Shown here: positions 52,266 through 61,588 of the stretch, one piece after another | How positions within the stretch are numbered: the stretch's first letter is position 1 | Layout of the letters: the number at the start of each line of letters is the position of its first letter | Source of the DNA: Cauispirillum nitrogeniifigens | Lineage (GTDB): Bacteria; Pseudomonadota; Alphaproteobacteria; Rhodospirillales; Rhodospirillaceae | NCBI RefSeq assembly: GCF_049800675.1 | Contig: NZ_JBLOOT010000002.1 | Coordinates: 372,001 to 436,000, forward strand | DNA: 64,000 nt | Direction: 5' to 3' | Translations under genes and position numbers: made by a program | Notes under the pieces: generated by a model | Told to the model about the DNA's origin: nothing | Seen by the model: the letters and a program-made list of their open reading frames with translations, nothing else | Databases searched by the model: none

Positions 52266-52856
52266 ATGAGTGAAAAGCCCTTCGTACCGGGCGTGTCGGC
52301 CGGGGATGACTCCCCGGCCGACTTCACCTTGCCGCGCACGCGGATCTCCGACGCCCTCGATGCCGTCGTCAACGGCATCGGCCGGGCGGCGTCGTGGATC
52401 TGGGCGGTCCTGGTGCTGGTGATCATCTACAACGTCGTCCAGCGCTACGTGTTCGGCATCGGCTCCATCCGCCTTGAGGAGTTGCAGTGGCACGTCTATG
52501 CCGTCGGCTTCATCATCGGCCTGAGCTACGCCATCTCCGCCGACCGGCACGTCCGCGTCGATGTCCTGTCCGAGCGCTGGGGCGGTCGCGCCCGCGCCTG
52601 GGTCGAGTTTCTGGGCATCACGCTTCTGCTGCTGCCGTTCACCGCGGCCATCCTGACGGCGGCCTGGCCCTTCGTGGTGACGTCCTTCACGCTCAACGAG
52701 ACATCGGCGGCGCCGGGGGGACTTGGCTACCGCTGGATCCTGAAGTCGTTCATCCTGTGGGGGTTCGGGCTTCTGTTCATCGCCGGACTGGCGCGGTTGT
52801 TGCGGTGCACCGCCATGCTGTTCGGCTGGCCGAAGCCGATCTGGCCGCGCGGCTGA
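52266..52856 (+). CDS. dctQ: TRAP transporter small membrane subunit DctQ
   Basis: 196 aa with four hydrophobic segments and the DctQ pattern LEELQWHVYAVGFIIGLSYA with ADRHVRVDVL. Bridges the receptor and the DctM pore. Lies 21 bp after dctP and 13 bp before dctM in one operon. Confidence 0.93.
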   Translation: MSEKPFVPGVSAGDDSPADFTLPRTRISDALDAVVNGIGRAASWIWAVLVLVIIYNVVQRYVFGIGSIRLEELQWHVYAVGFIIGLSYAISADRHVRVDVLSERWGGRARAWVEFLGITLLLLPFTAAILTAAWPFVVTSFTLNETSAAPGGLGYRWILKSFILWGFGLLFIAGLARLLRCTAMLFGWPKPIWPRG

Positions 52857-52869
52857 GGGGGGAAGCGCC

Positions 52870-54228
52870 GTGGAATCCTATGAAATCATCGTCGTCATCC
52901 TCCTGCTGTCGTTCATCGGGCTGATCTTTACCGGGTTTCCGATCGCCTGGATCCTGGGCGGCCTGTCCTTCGCCTATCTGGTGATCAGCCTGGGGCTGCT
53001 GAACTGGTTCGACGTCGACACCTACTTCCTGGATGAGTGGCTGGACTTCACCGTCATCGTCGACCGCATATGGGGGCAGATGACGAACTGGGTCCTTGTG
53101 GCCTTGCCCATGTTCATCTTCATGGGCCTGATGCTCGACCGCTCCGGCGTGGCCGACCGGCTGATGGTCAACTTCACCAAGGTCTTCGGCAACATGCGCG
53201 GCGGCCTGGCGGTGACGGTGATCATCATCGGCGTGCTGCTGGCGGCATCGACCGGCATCGTCGGCGCGTCGGTGGTGCTGCTGTCCATGCTGGCCCTGCC
53301 GATCATGATGGAGGGCAAGTACGACAAGTCGCTGGCCACCGGCGTGGTGGCGAGTTCGGGCACCCTGGGCATCCTGATCCCGCCATCGATCATGCTGGTG
53401 ATCATGGCCGACCAGCTGTCGCTGCCGGTCGGCAACCTGTTCATGGGCGCCGTCATTCCCGGCCTGATGCTCGGTGTCTTCTACATGGCCTACGTCATCG
53501 TCGTCGCCCTGGTGCGGCCGAAGATGGCGCCGGCCCCCGAGAAGGCCGGGGAGGGGCTGACCCTGCGCGATGCCCTGGCGGTCCTGTGGTCGGTGGTGCC
53601 GCCGTTCTTCCTCATCCTGGCGGTCCTGGGGTCGATCTTCTTCGGCATCGCCACGCCGACGGAGGCCTCGGGCATCGGTGCCCTGGGCGCCACCCTGCTG
53701 GCCCTGGCCAACCGCCGCCTGAACCTGGACGTGGTGCGCACCGTCTGCCGCGAAACCATGCTCACCACCGCCTTCATCTTCGGCATCTTCCTGGGCGCCA
53801 CGGCCTTTGCCCTGGTCATGCGCTCGCTGGGCGGCGACGAGTTCATCGGCGGGCTGCTCAAGGGGTTGCCGTTCCCGCCGTGGGGGGTGGTGGTCTTCAT
53901 CCTGTTCATCACCTTCCTGGCCGGCTTCTTCCTCGACTGGCTGGAGATCAGCCTGATCATCCTGCCGCTGGTCGCCCCGGTGGTGGCGGATCTGGGCTAT
54001 GACCTGACGTGGTTCTGCATCCTGTTCGCGGTGTGCCTGCAAACCAGCTTCCTGACCCCGCCGGTGGGGTTCTCCCTGTTCTATCTCAAGGGCGTGGCTC
54101 CACCGGGCATCACCGTGCAGCACATCTACAAGGGCATCATCCCCTTCGTGCTGCTGCAACTGCTGGCCCTGGCCTTCATCTTCTTCTTTGAAGACCTGGC
54201 CCTGTGGCTGCCCGCGCAGATGTACTGA
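52870..54228 (+). CDS. dctM: TRAP transporter large permease subunit DctM
   Basis: 452-aa sodium-coupled membrane subunit, GTG start at 52870. About 12 hydrophobic segments; features FTGFPIAWILGGLSFAYLVI, ATPTEASGIGALGATLLALA and LDWLEISLIILPLVAPVVAD. Ends with FEDLALWLPAQMY. Last gene of dctPQM; a good terminator follows. Confidence 0.95.
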   Translation: MESYEIIVVILLLSFIGLIFTGFPIAWILGGLSFAYLVISLGLLNWFDVDTYFLDEWLDFTVIVDRIWGQMTNWVLVALPMFIFMGLMLDRSGVADRLMVNFTKVFGNMRGGLAVTVIIIGVLLAASTGIVGASVVLLSMLALPIMMEGKYDKSLATGVVASSGTLGILIPPSIMLVIMADQLSLPVGNLFMGAVIPGLMLGVFYMAYVIVVALVRPKMAPAPEKAGEGLTLRDALAVLWSVVPPFFLILAVLGSIFFGIATPTEASGIGALGATLLALANRRLNLDVVRTVCRETMLTTAFIFGIFLGATAFALVMRSLGGDEFIGGLLKGLPFPPWGVVVFILFITFLAGFFLDWLEISLIILPLVAPVVADLGYDLTWFCILFAVCLQTSFLTPPVGFSLFYLKGVAPPGITVQHIYKGIIPFVLLQLLALAFIFFFEDLALWLPAQMY

Positions 54229-54238
54229 CCCCCGACCA

Positions 54239-54275
54239 CGGCCGCCGAGGAACCCCCTTGGCGGCCGTTTTTCCT
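54239..54275 (+). terminator. Intrinsic terminator of dctPQM
   Basis: CGGCCGCC (54239-54246), 13-base loop, GGCGGCCG (54260-54267), then TTTTTCCTTTC. Stem plus T-run directly after the dctM stop. Confidence 0.88.
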
Positions 54276-54322
54276 TTCGGCACTGCACAAATGTCGTCAT
54301 AATTCCGTCACAAGCCTCCCCC

Positions 54323-56290
54323 ATGCTCGTCGATCCCGGCCGTCCGTGGCGCGGGTCGTGCTGCTGGATGAGGTGTGGCGTGAGCCCCGTTCGGATGTTC
54401 GTGACCCGCTGGGTCGCCCCGTTGGCGGTTGTCCCGGTTCTCTATGGCGTGTTCCAGGCCGTCGGCGCCATGGTCTTCGGCGTGCGCCTGGACAGCCCGG
54501 CGGTGGCTGCCGATCTGGCCCTTCATCTGGCCCTGGCCGCCTGCGTGCTGGCAATGAGCCGCAACCGCGTGGCGTTCTTCGCCGTCATCGCCCTGGTGAT
54601 GGCGGTGCTGCACCTGGGCAACGCCCTGAAGATCGTCATTCTGGGCGGGCCGGTGATGCCCGACGACTTCGCCGCCGCGCGCTCCCTGTTCCTCATCCTC
54701 GAAGGCTGGTGGCTGGTGCTGGGCCTCTGCGCCAGCGTCGCCCTGGCCGCCGCCCTGGCCCTGGCGGTGACGCTGCGGCCCCGCCGCGCCCGCCACGCCC
54801 TTGCCGGGGCCACCGTGGTGGTCGCCGCCGCCGCGGCGATGCCCGGCGCGCTGGTCGGGGTCTTCGACGGCCTGTTCGGCAACAGCGTGTGGAACCAGCA
54901 CGGCAACTACACCGCGCGCGGCCCGCTGCTGCATCTGGTCCAGGAGTCGCTGCGCCACGCCGCCCGCAACGACGGCGATCCGCACCGGGGCGACGTCCTG
55001 GCCGCCGCCGAGCTGCTCATCCCCGACCTGCACACCGTCGCCCTGCCGGTGCGCGCCGACATGCCCCTGCGCAAGCCGCCCGCCGGCACGCCGGGCCGCA
55101 ACGTGCACGTCATCGTCCTGGAGTCCTTCTGGGACCCCACTCCCCTGATCGGGGCCGGTATTTCCGAAGATCCCTTCGTGCCCGAGTTCCGCGCCCTGTG
55201 GAACGCCACCGGGCGGTCCTCGGCCCTGTCGCCGGTGTTCGGCGGCTACACCGCCAATGCCGAGTTCGAGGCCCTGTGCGGCTTCCCGGTGACCGAGGAC
55301 GCGGTGTTCTTCGAGGGCCGCCTGCGCAACGACGTGCCGTGCCTGCCGCGCGTGCTGGCCCAGGACGGCTACGCCACCGTCGCCTCCCACCCCAACGTCG
55401 CGGTGTTCTGGAACCGGGTGCACGCCTACCGGCGGATCGGCTTCGACGTCTACTGGTCGGACAAGGACTTTGCCCTGGACGATATGAACGGCGACTTCCT
55501 CGGCGATGCCTCGCTGTACCGCCAGGTGCTGGCCAAGGTCGACCCGCTGCTGGCGACCGGGGCGCCGACCCTGAACTACATCCTGACCTTCTTCGGCCAC
55601 CTGGACTATCCGCTCAACGCCGCCCGCCCGCCGGTGATCCAGGCGGCCAACGGCGATGCGCGGCTGGAGCTGTACCTCAACACCGTGCGCTACAAGACGG
55701 CCGAACTGATGGCCTTCCTGGACGAGCTGCGGGCCAAGGACCCCGACGGCATCGTCGTCGTCTTCGGCGACCACCTGCCGTTCCTGGGACCGAACTTCGC
55801 CGGCTACACCGACTCCGGGGTGCTGGCCGCCAACCGGGGCGCCTTCACCGACGCCATGTTCCGCACCGTGGCGGCGACGCCGCTGATCGTCATCGACGGC
55901 CGCAACGGGCCGCTGCGCCTGGGCGACGTGCCGCTCTACCACCTGCCGTCGCTGATCCTCGACCTGCTGGGCCGCCCGGTGCCGTCGATGATGGCGGTGA
56001 CGCGGACGGTGCCGGGCTTCACCCTGCGGCCGCTGCCGGGCCTGGACGTGGTGGTCAGCGGCGACCGCACCATCGCCTGCCGCGCGGAGACGGAGGTGGA
56101 GACGGGGGCGGCCGCCGATGCCGACCCCGAGCGCGAGGCCGCCTGCGCCGCCGCCCGTGCCTGGGGCGCGGCGGTGGCGACCCTGTCGGCCGACCTGTTC
56201 GCGGGCCGCCAGCATGTCCTGCGCGAAGGCATCGTGCCCACCGGCCGCCCCAACGGGCCGCAGGTGCTGCAAGCCGGCTCGGGTATCTGA
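54323..56290 (+). CDS. LTA-synthase/MdoB-like sulfatase-superfamily phosphotransferase
   Basis: About 655 aa; N-terminal about five transmembrane segments (VAPLAVVPVLYGVFQAVGAM to AGATVVVAAAAAMPG), then an extracytoplasmic alkaline-phosphatase-fold domain. Metal/active-site pieces: VIVLESFWDPTP (Glu), GGYTANAEFEALCGFPVT with the catalytic-Thr position, and VVVFGDHLPFLGP (Asp-His). The family transfers phosphoglycerol or similar headgroups onto glycans or lipids. ATG at 54323 is a guess; ATGs at 54367 or 54395 may be the true start. The stop TGA is the first triplet of repeat copy B. Confidence 0.85.
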   Translation: MLVDPGRPWRGSCCWMRCGVSPVRMFVTRWVAPLAVVPVLYGVFQAVGAMVFGVRLDSPAVAADLALHLALAACVLAMSRNRVAFFAVIALVMAVLHLGNALKIVILGGPVMPDDFAAARSLFLILEGWWLVLGLCASVALAAALALAVTLRPRRARHALAGATVVVAAAAAMPGALVGVFDGLFGNSVWNQHGNYTARGPLLHLVQESLRHAARNDGDPHRGDVLAAAELLIPDLHTVALPVRADMPLRKPPAGTPGRNVHVIVLESFWDPTPLIGAGISEDPFVPEFRALWNATGRSSALSPVFGGYTANAEFEALCGFPVTEDAVFFEGRLRNDVPCLPRVLAQDGYATVASHPNVAVFWNRVHAYRRIGFDVYWSDKDFALDDMNGDFLGDASLYRQVLAKVDPLLATGAPTLNYILTFFGHLDYPLNAARPPVIQAANGDARLELYLNTVRYKTAELMAFLDELRAKDPDGIVVVFGDHLPFLGPNFAGYTDSGVLAANRGAFTDAMFRTVAATPLIVIDGRNGPLRLGDVPLYHLPSLILDLLGRPVPSMMAVTRTVPGFTLRPLPGLDVVVSGDRTIACRAETEVETGAAADADPEREAACAAARAWGAAVATLSADLFAGRQHVLREGIVPTGRPNGPQVLQAGSGI

Positions 56291-56377
56291 TACCGCCCGG
56301 CCTATGAAACGCCCCTCCGGGCCGTTTCATGCCGAGGCGGTGACGCTCATGCGCCGCGCGGGCTTGCCGGCCGGCGA
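56288..56377 (+). repeat. ~90-bp dispersed palindromic repeat, copy B
   Basis: Starts on the stop codon of the preceding gene (TGATACCGCCCGGC) and is near-identical to the reverse complement of 32621-32710. A 15-bp inverted pair, GCGGGCTTGCCGGCC at 56358-56372 and its complement at 56418-56432, extends the palindromic structure to about 56432, which copy A lacks. Confidence 0.9.
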
Positions 56378-56750
56378 GCGGCGCTTCGCAAGTGTCTTCA
56401 TCCGCCGGCCGGTATGAGGCCGGCAAGCCCGCATAGCGGCTCCATCGGCTTTCAACAGGCTCCGCCGGGCGACACGAGAGGGCGCTTCTGCTGACGTGAG
56501 GGGCCGCAACACCGATCGCCCCCGAGGAGGGGCGTCGGTGGCCGGGAAAATGCCGTGGCGGGAGCCTTCAGGCCACGGCCCGCCCCTGCCAACCCTGGTA
56601 ATGCGGAGAACTCATCGTGGCCGCGCCTGTCGCGGTCCTCGGGGGGCGGGCTGCCCGGCCCCGTCTGCGGCATCCGGCGCGGCGCCGGGCGCAAGACGAA
56701 GCGCAGTCCCGGAAAAGACAAAACCCTCCGCTTTAGGCGGAGGGTTTTGG
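56378..56750. other. Non-coding gap between repeat copy B and tRNA-Ala
   Basis: About 370 bp with no gene that I can support; the open frames here are antisense or start inside the tRNA. It contains the distal half of the repeat palindrome (to 56432) and the tRNA terminator at 56720-56748. Confidence 0.6.
56720..56748 (-). terminator. Intrinsic terminator of tRNA-Ala
   Basis: On the minus strand AAAACCCTCCGC, loop CTAAA, GCGGAGGGTTTT, followed by GTCTTTTCC, two bases after the tRNA CCA end. A 12-bp perfect stem. Confidence 0.9.
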
Positions 56751-56826
<76 letters not shown>

Positions 56827-56884
56827 TTTACTTCCGCAGCGTCGTTCGGTGTGTTGGGTGGTTCACCGTGCTGCGTGGAGCGGC

Positions 56885-56913
56885 TTTATATGCCCTGGCT
56901 CCGAACCCTGCAA
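56885..56913 (-). promoter_or_regulatory. Sigma-70 promoter of tRNA-Ala
   Basis: On the minus strand TTGCAG (56913-56908), 17-bp spacer, TATAAA (56890-56885), about 60 bp upstream of the mature tRNA 5' end. Confidence 0.75.
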
Positions 56914-56951
56914 GAACTTTTTTCAGACCCTCTCACTTTTTTTCATTCCGC

Positions 56952-56992
56952 CCCGCCAGCCCCGTCTCGACCCGTGAAAGGGGGCTGGCGGG
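56952..56992. repeat. 12-bp hairpin after the FYDLN gene
   Basis: CCCGCCAGCCCC (56952-56963) and GGGGCTGGCGGG (56981-56992), just after the stop at 57000 read on the minus strand. No T-run, so probably a mRNA 3'-end stabiliser or a factor-dependent end. Confidence 0.55.
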
Positions 56993-56999
56993 AGGGGTG

Positions 57000-57344
57000 T
57001 CACTCGTCGTCGTCGCCGGGCTCGATGTGCTCGATGACTTCGGCCATGTCCTCGTCGTCCTCACCGAGGTCGGAGGCATCTTCCATCAGATCGTCGTCAT
57101 CGGCGTCGGACTCCGCGTCGATGAGATCCTCGTCCAGATCCTCTTCGTCGGCGACGACCTTGGCCGCCGCGACCTTCTTCACCGCGTCCCCGCGCGAGCT
57201 TTTGCCGCCGCGCTTGACCTTGGTGGTCTCCTTCTCGTTCTCCGCACCGCACTTGGGGCAGACGATGGGAGACTTCAGCATGTCGTAGAAGCGGGCCCCG
57301 CAGGTGGTGCAGGTGCGCTTCGTTCCCCACTCCGGTTTAGACAC
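57000..57344 (-). CDS. FYDLN-acid-domain protein (TIGR02300 family)
   Basis: 114 aa from a GTG at 57344 with GGAGGAACAG upstream. Two CxxC pairs in RTCTTCGARFYDM and IVCPKCGAEN (a zinc ribbon), then a lysine-rich segment and a very acidic Asp/Glu tail. The family is found in alphaproteobacteria upstream of aroA; function unknown. Divergent from aroA, and the tRNA-Ala gene follows on the same strand. Confidence 0.9.
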   Translation of the reverse strand: MSKPEWGTKRTCTTCGARFYDMLKSPIVCPKCGAENEKETTKVKRGGKSSRGDAVKKVAAAKVVADEEDLDEDLIDAESDADDDDLMEDASDLGEDDEDMAEVIEHIEPGDDDE

Positions 57345-57503
57345 CTGTTCCTCCAACGCTGTGGGAATGCCAGGAATGGCGCATTTGCCACTTTCCGGCG
57401 CCCCTGTCAAAAGCAAAAACGCCGCTTCTCCACCGGGCTACCCCGAGGCGGCCCTTTGTGCTACCACAACGGCGCCTTTTCCCGACAGCGCCGGAACACC
57501 GCC

Positions 57504-58865
57504 ATGAGCCATGCCGACACTCCCTCCGAAGCCCTGTGGTCCCATGCCGCGCGCGGCGGCCTGCACGGGGATGTCGGCGTGCCCGGCGACAAGTCGGTGT
57601 CGCACCGCGCCCTGATGTTCGGCGCCCTGGCGGTCGGCGAGACCACCGTGGAGGGCCTGCTGGAGGGCGAGGACGTGCTGCGCACCGCCACCGCCATGCG
57701 GGCGCTGGGCGCCGAGGTGACGCGCCACGGCGACGGCCGCTGGACCCTGCACGGGCGCGGCGTCGGCGGCCTGGTGGAGCCCGAGGACATCCTCGACATG
57801 GGCAATGCCGGCACCGGCGCGCGGCTGATCATGGGCCTGCTGGCGACCCATCCGTTCACCGCCATCCTGACCGGCGACGCGTCCTTGCGCCGCCGTCCCA
57901 TGGCCCGCGTCACCGACCCGCTGAGCCTGTTCGGCGCCCGCTTCACCGGGCGGTCGGGGGGGCGCCTGCCGCTGGCCGTGACCGGCACCGCCACGCCGGT
58001 GCCGCAGACCTACGAGCTTCCCGTCGCCTCGGCGCAGGTCAAGTCGGCGGTGCTGCTGGCCGGCCTCAACACGCCGGGTGAGACGGTGGTGATCGAGCGC
58101 GAGGCCACCCGCGACCATACCGAACTGATGCTCCGGGCCTTCGGCGCCGACATCCGCAGCGAGGAGATCGAGGGCGGCGGCCGCCGCATCACCCTGGTCG
58201 GCCAGCCGGAACTGACCGGCCGCGCCGTCATCGTGCCGGGCGATCCGTCCTCGGCCGCCTTCCCGGTGGTCGCCGGGCTGATCGTGCCGGGGTCGAGGAT
58301 CACCGTCCGCAACGTCGGGCTGAACCCGCTGCGCACCGGCCTGTTCACCACCCTGCGCGAGATGGGCGCCGACCTGAAGGTGGTCAACGAGCGCGTCTCG
58401 GGCGGCGAGAGCGTCGGCGACCTGGAGGTTACGGCGTCGTCCCTGAAGGGCGTGCGGGTGCCGCCGGAGCGCGCGCCGTCGATGATCGACGAATACCCCA
58501 TCCTGGCCGTGGCCGCCGCCTTCGCCGAGGGCGAGACGCGCATGGACGGCGTCGGCGAACTGCGGGTCAAGGAGAGCAACCGCCTCGACGGCATGGCCCA
58601 GGGGCTGGCCGCCTGCGGCGTCGACGTGACGGTGGAGGGCGACAGCCTGATCGTGCGCGGCGGCGCTGGCGCGCCCAAGGGCGGCGCCCTGATCCCGGTC
58701 AACCTGGATCATCGCATCGGCATGAGCTTCCTGGTCCTGGGCATGGCCGCGCAGCAGCCGGTGGGCATCGACGACGCGGCGGCCATCGGCACCAGCTTCC
58801 CCGGCTTCGCCGCCCTGATGACCACCCTGGGCGCCCTGATCACCACCGAGGGGCCGCGCGGATGA
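57504..58865 (+). CDS. aroA: 3-phosphoshikimate 1-carboxyvinyltransferase (EPSP synthase, class II)
   Basis: Sixth step of the shikimate pathway, PEP plus shikimate-3-phosphate to EPSP. 453 aa. Closely follows the CP4-like class II pattern: PGDKSVSHRALM (Lys30), DMGNAGTGARLIMGL, LRRRPMARVTDP, ASAQVKSAVLLAGLNTPG and APSMIDEYPILAVAAAFAEG. Position 103 (equivalent to CP4 Ala100) is Gly. ATG at 57504. Overlaps cmk by 4 bp. Confidence 0.97.
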   Translation: MSHADTPSEALWSHAARGGLHGDVGVPGDKSVSHRALMFGALAVGETTVEGLLEGEDVLRTATAMRALGAEVTRHGDGRWTLHGRGVGGLVEPEDILDMGNAGTGARLIMGLLATHPFTAILTGDASLRRRPMARVTDPLSLFGARFTGRSGGRLPLAVTGTATPVPQTYELPVASAQVKSAVLLAGLNTPGETVVIEREATRDHTELMLRAFGADIRSEEIEGGGRRITLVGQPELTGRAVIVPGDPSSAAFPVVAGLIVPGSRITVRNVGLNPLRTGLFTTLREMGADLKVVNERVSGGESVGDLEVTASSLKGVRVPPERAPSMIDEYPILAVAAAFAEGETRMDGVGELRVKESNRLDGMAQGLAACGVDVTVEGDSLIVRGGAGAPKGGALIPVNLDHRIGMSFLVLGMAAQQPVGIDDAAAIGTSFPGFAALMTTLGALITTEGPRG

Positions 58866-59521
58866 GCCGGGTCATCGCCATCGACGGGCCGGCGGCGGCC
58901 GGCAAGGGCACCCTGGCGCGCCGCGTCGCCGCGCACCTGGGGCTGGCCTACCTCGACACCGGGGCGATCTACCGCGCCGTCGGCCTGAGCGTCCTGCGCG
59001 CCGGCGGCGACCCGGCCGACCCGGCCCGCGCCGAGGCCGCCGCCCGTGCCCTGACCCCCGACGACCTGGCCGCCCTGGCCGCCGACCCCGAGATCCGCTC
59101 CGAGGCCGCCGGTCAGGCCGCCTCGCAGGTCGCCGCCCAGCAGCCGGTGCGCGACGCCCTGCTCGACTTCCAGCGCCGCTTCGCCGCCCATCCTCCGCAC
59201 GGGGCGGCCGGCGCGGTGCTCGATGGGCGTGACATCGGAACGGTGGTGTGTCCCGACGCCACCCATAAGATCTTCGTCACGGCTTCGGTGGAGGAACGGG
59301 CCCGGCGGCGCATCAAGGAGTTGCGGGACAAGGGCGCAGAGGTTATAGAATCCCGCGTCCTTCAGGATCTGAAGGACCGGGACGCCCGCGACCAGGAACG
59401 GTCGGTGGCGCCCCTTCGTCCAGCCGAGGGAGCCTGGGTGCTCGACACCTCGGACCTGGACGCGGACGCGGCCTTTGCCGCCGTCCTCGCGTACCTGAAC
59501 GGCGGGTCCGCCGCTCCCTAG
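58862..59521 (+). CDS. cmk: Cytidylate kinase
   Basis: Phosphorylates CMP and dCMP. 219 aa. P-loop AIDGPAAAGKGTLARRVA, then LDTGAIYRAVGLS and VLDGRDIGTVVCPDATHKIF, with lid ERARRRIKEL. The ATG overlaps the aroA stop (ATGA). rpsA follows by 115 bp; aroA-cmk-rpsA is the conserved order. Confidence 0.97.
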   Translation: MSRVIAIDGPAAAGKGTLARRVAAHLGLAYLDTGAIYRAVGLSVLRAGGDPADPARAEAAARALTPDDLAALAADPEIRSEAAGQAASQVAAQQPVRDALLDFQRRFAAHPPHGAAGAVLDGRDIGTVVCPDATHKIFVTASVEERARRRIKELRDKGAEVIESRVLQDLKDRDARDQERSVAPLRPAEGAWVLDTSDLDADAAFAAVLAYLNGGSAAP

Positions 59522-59636
59522 GCGTTGCCGGGGGCGGAGCCCGTCCATTTTCGCTTACCGCCGCAGGTCAGGCGGAAGACCGCCGGAAACAACCGGCAGG
59601 CCTGCAAACGACGATACGAAAGGACACCACACTCCC

Positions 59637-61325
59637 ATGGCTCAAGCCGCTTTTGAAAACTTCGAGGCCCTCCTCGAAGAGTCGTTCGCCAAGGAACAGA
59701 GCATCGAAGGCTCCGTCCTGCGCGGCACCATCATTTCCGTCGACGGCGACTTCGCCCTCGTCGACGTCGGCCTGAAGTCCGAAGGCCGCATCTCCCTGAA
59801 GGAATTCTCGCGCGCCGGTGAAGAGTCCGAGCTGCGCAAGGGTGATCAGGTCGAGGTGTACGTCGAGCGCTACGAAGACCGCGACGGCATGATCGTCCTG
59901 TCCCGCGACAAGGCCCGCCGCGAAGAGGCGTGGAACGAGCTGGAGAAGGCGTTCAACGACAGCCAGCGCGTCGACGGCGTGATCTTCGGCCGCGTCAAGG
60001 GCGGCTTCACCGTCGACCTGTCGGGCGCCGTGGCGTTCCTGCCGGGTTCCCAGGTGGACATCCGCCCGGTGCGCGACATCACCCCGCTGATGGGCCAGCC
60101 GCAGACCTTCCAGATCCTGAAGATGGACCGCGCCCGCGGCAACATCGTGGTGTCCCGCCGCGCCGTGCTCGAAGAGAGCCGTGCGGAAGAGCGCGCCAAG
60201 CTGATGTCCGGCCTGAAGGAAGGCATGGTGCTCGATGGCGTGGTCAAGAACATCACCGACTACGGTGCGTTCGTGGACCTGGGCGGCGTCGACGGCCTGC
60301 TGCACGTCACCGACATCTCCTGGAAGCGCGTCAACCACCCGACCGACGCCCTGTCCATCGGCCAGACCGTCAAGGTGCAGGTCATCCGCTTCAACCCGGA
60401 AACCCAGCGCATCAGCCTCGGCATGAAGCAGCTTGAGGCCGATCCGTGGGAAGGCGTGGCCGCCAAGTACCCGGTCGGCACCAAGTTCACCGGCCGCGTG
60501 ACCAACATCACCGACTACGGCGCCTTCGTGGAGCTGGAGCCGGGCGTCGAGGGTCTGGTCCACGTCTCCGAGATGAGCTGGACCAAGAAGAACATCCACC
60601 CCGGCAAGATCGTTTCGACCTCGCAGGAAGTCGAAGTGATGATCCTGGACGTGGACCCCGAGAAGCGCCGCATCAGCCTCGGCCTGAAGCAGTGCCTGGG
60701 CAACCCGTGGGAGGACTTCCTGTCCAAGTTCCCGCAGGGCAGCGTCGTCGAGGGCGAAGTCAAGAACATCACCGAGTTCGGCCTGTTCGTCGGCCTGCCC
60801 GGCGAGATCGACGGCATGGTCCACCTGTCCGATCTGTCCTGGGACATGTCGGGTGACGAGGCCGTCAAGGACTACAACCGCGGCGACGTGGTCAAGGCCA
60901 AGGTCCTCGACGTCGACGTCGAGAAGGAGCGCATCTCGCTGGGCATCAAGCAGCTCGGCGAAGATCCGTTCCAGAAGGCTTCCAGCGGCCTGCGCAAGGG
61001 TCAGGTCGTCACCGGCGTCGTGACCCAGGTCAACGACGGCGGCGTGGAAGTCGAAGTCGATGGCGCCATCGGCTTCATCCGCAAGGCCGATCTGGCCCGC
61101 GACCGCGCCGACCAGCGCCCCGAGCGCTTCGCCGTGGGCGAGAAGCTCGACGCCAAGATCACGGCCGTCGATGCCAAGACCCGCAAGCTGTCCCTGTCGA
61201 TCAAGCAGCGCGAGATCGACGAGGAGAAGCAGGCGATGGCCGAGTACGGCTCGACCGACTCCGGCGCCTCGCTGGGTGACATCCTGGGTGCCGCTCTGAA
61301 GCAGGCCCAGGAAGACAAGAAGTAA
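59637..61325 (+). CDS. rpsA: 30S ribosomal protein S1
   Basis: 562 aa with six S1 repeats (for example GSVLRGTIISVDGDFALVDV, DGVVKNITDYGAFVDLGGVD, GRVTNITDYGAFVELEPGVE, GEVKNITEFGLFVGLPGEID), matching the six-domain proteobacterial S1. Binds mRNA leaders for initiation and is part of the 30S platform. ATG at 59637 preceded by AAAGGA about 13 bases upstream. Strong terminator follows. Confidence 0.97.
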   Translation: MAQAAFENFEALLEESFAKEQSIEGSVLRGTIISVDGDFALVDVGLKSEGRISLKEFSRAGEESELRKGDQVEVYVERYEDRDGMIVLSRDKARREEAWNELEKAFNDSQRVDGVIFGRVKGGFTVDLSGAVAFLPGSQVDIRPVRDITPLMGQPQTFQILKMDRARGNIVVSRRAVLEESRAEERAKLMSGLKEGMVLDGVVKNITDYGAFVDLGGVDGLLHVTDISWKRVNHPTDALSIGQTVKVQVIRFNPETQRISLGMKQLEADPWEGVAAKYPVGTKFTGRVTNITDYGAFVELEPGVEGLVHVSEMSWTKKNIHPGKIVSTSQEVEVMILDVDPEKRRISLGLKQCLGNPWEDFLSKFPQGSVVEGEVKNITEFGLFVGLPGEIDGMVHLSDLSWDMSGDEAVKDYNRGDVVKAKVLDVDVEKERISLGIKQLGEDPFQKASSGLRKGQVVTGVVTQVNDGGVEVEVDGAIGFIRKADLARDRADQRPERFAVGEKLDAKITAVDAKTRKLSLSIKQREIDEEKQAMAEYGSTDSGASLGDILGAALKQAQEDKK

Positions 61326-61357
61326 GCGGTCCGCCGCTTAGGGCCCCTTGAAAGGCC

Positions 61358-61393
61358 ACGCCCCCGGAGAGCGATCTCCGGGGGCGTTTTCTT
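61358..61393 (+). terminator. Intrinsic terminator of rpsA
   Basis: ACGCCCCCGGAGA (61358-61370), GCGA tetraloop, TCTCCGGGGGCGT (61375-61387), then TTTCTTT. A 13-bp perfect stem. Confidence 0.93.
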
Positions 61394-61588
61394 TGGCTCG
61401 TGACGAGTCCCCGGTGCCAGAAAGCACTGTCCCCCGAAAATCCCGGAAGAACGAAAAAAAGAGCCGGCGCCCCCCGGCGACCGGCCCTTATGTCCCCCGC
61501 AGCGACCCCGGTTTTGCGGTACCTCCTGAGAGGTACCCCCGCGTCCATGCGACTCGTGCATCCTATCCGATGGAGGAGGGGACGGGTA

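Noticed and set aside
57504..58865. AroA as a naturally glyphosate-tolerant CP4-type enzyme
   Set aside because: It is a class II enzyme closely following CP4, but has Gly at the position of CP4 Ala100, so tolerance cannot be claimed from sequence.
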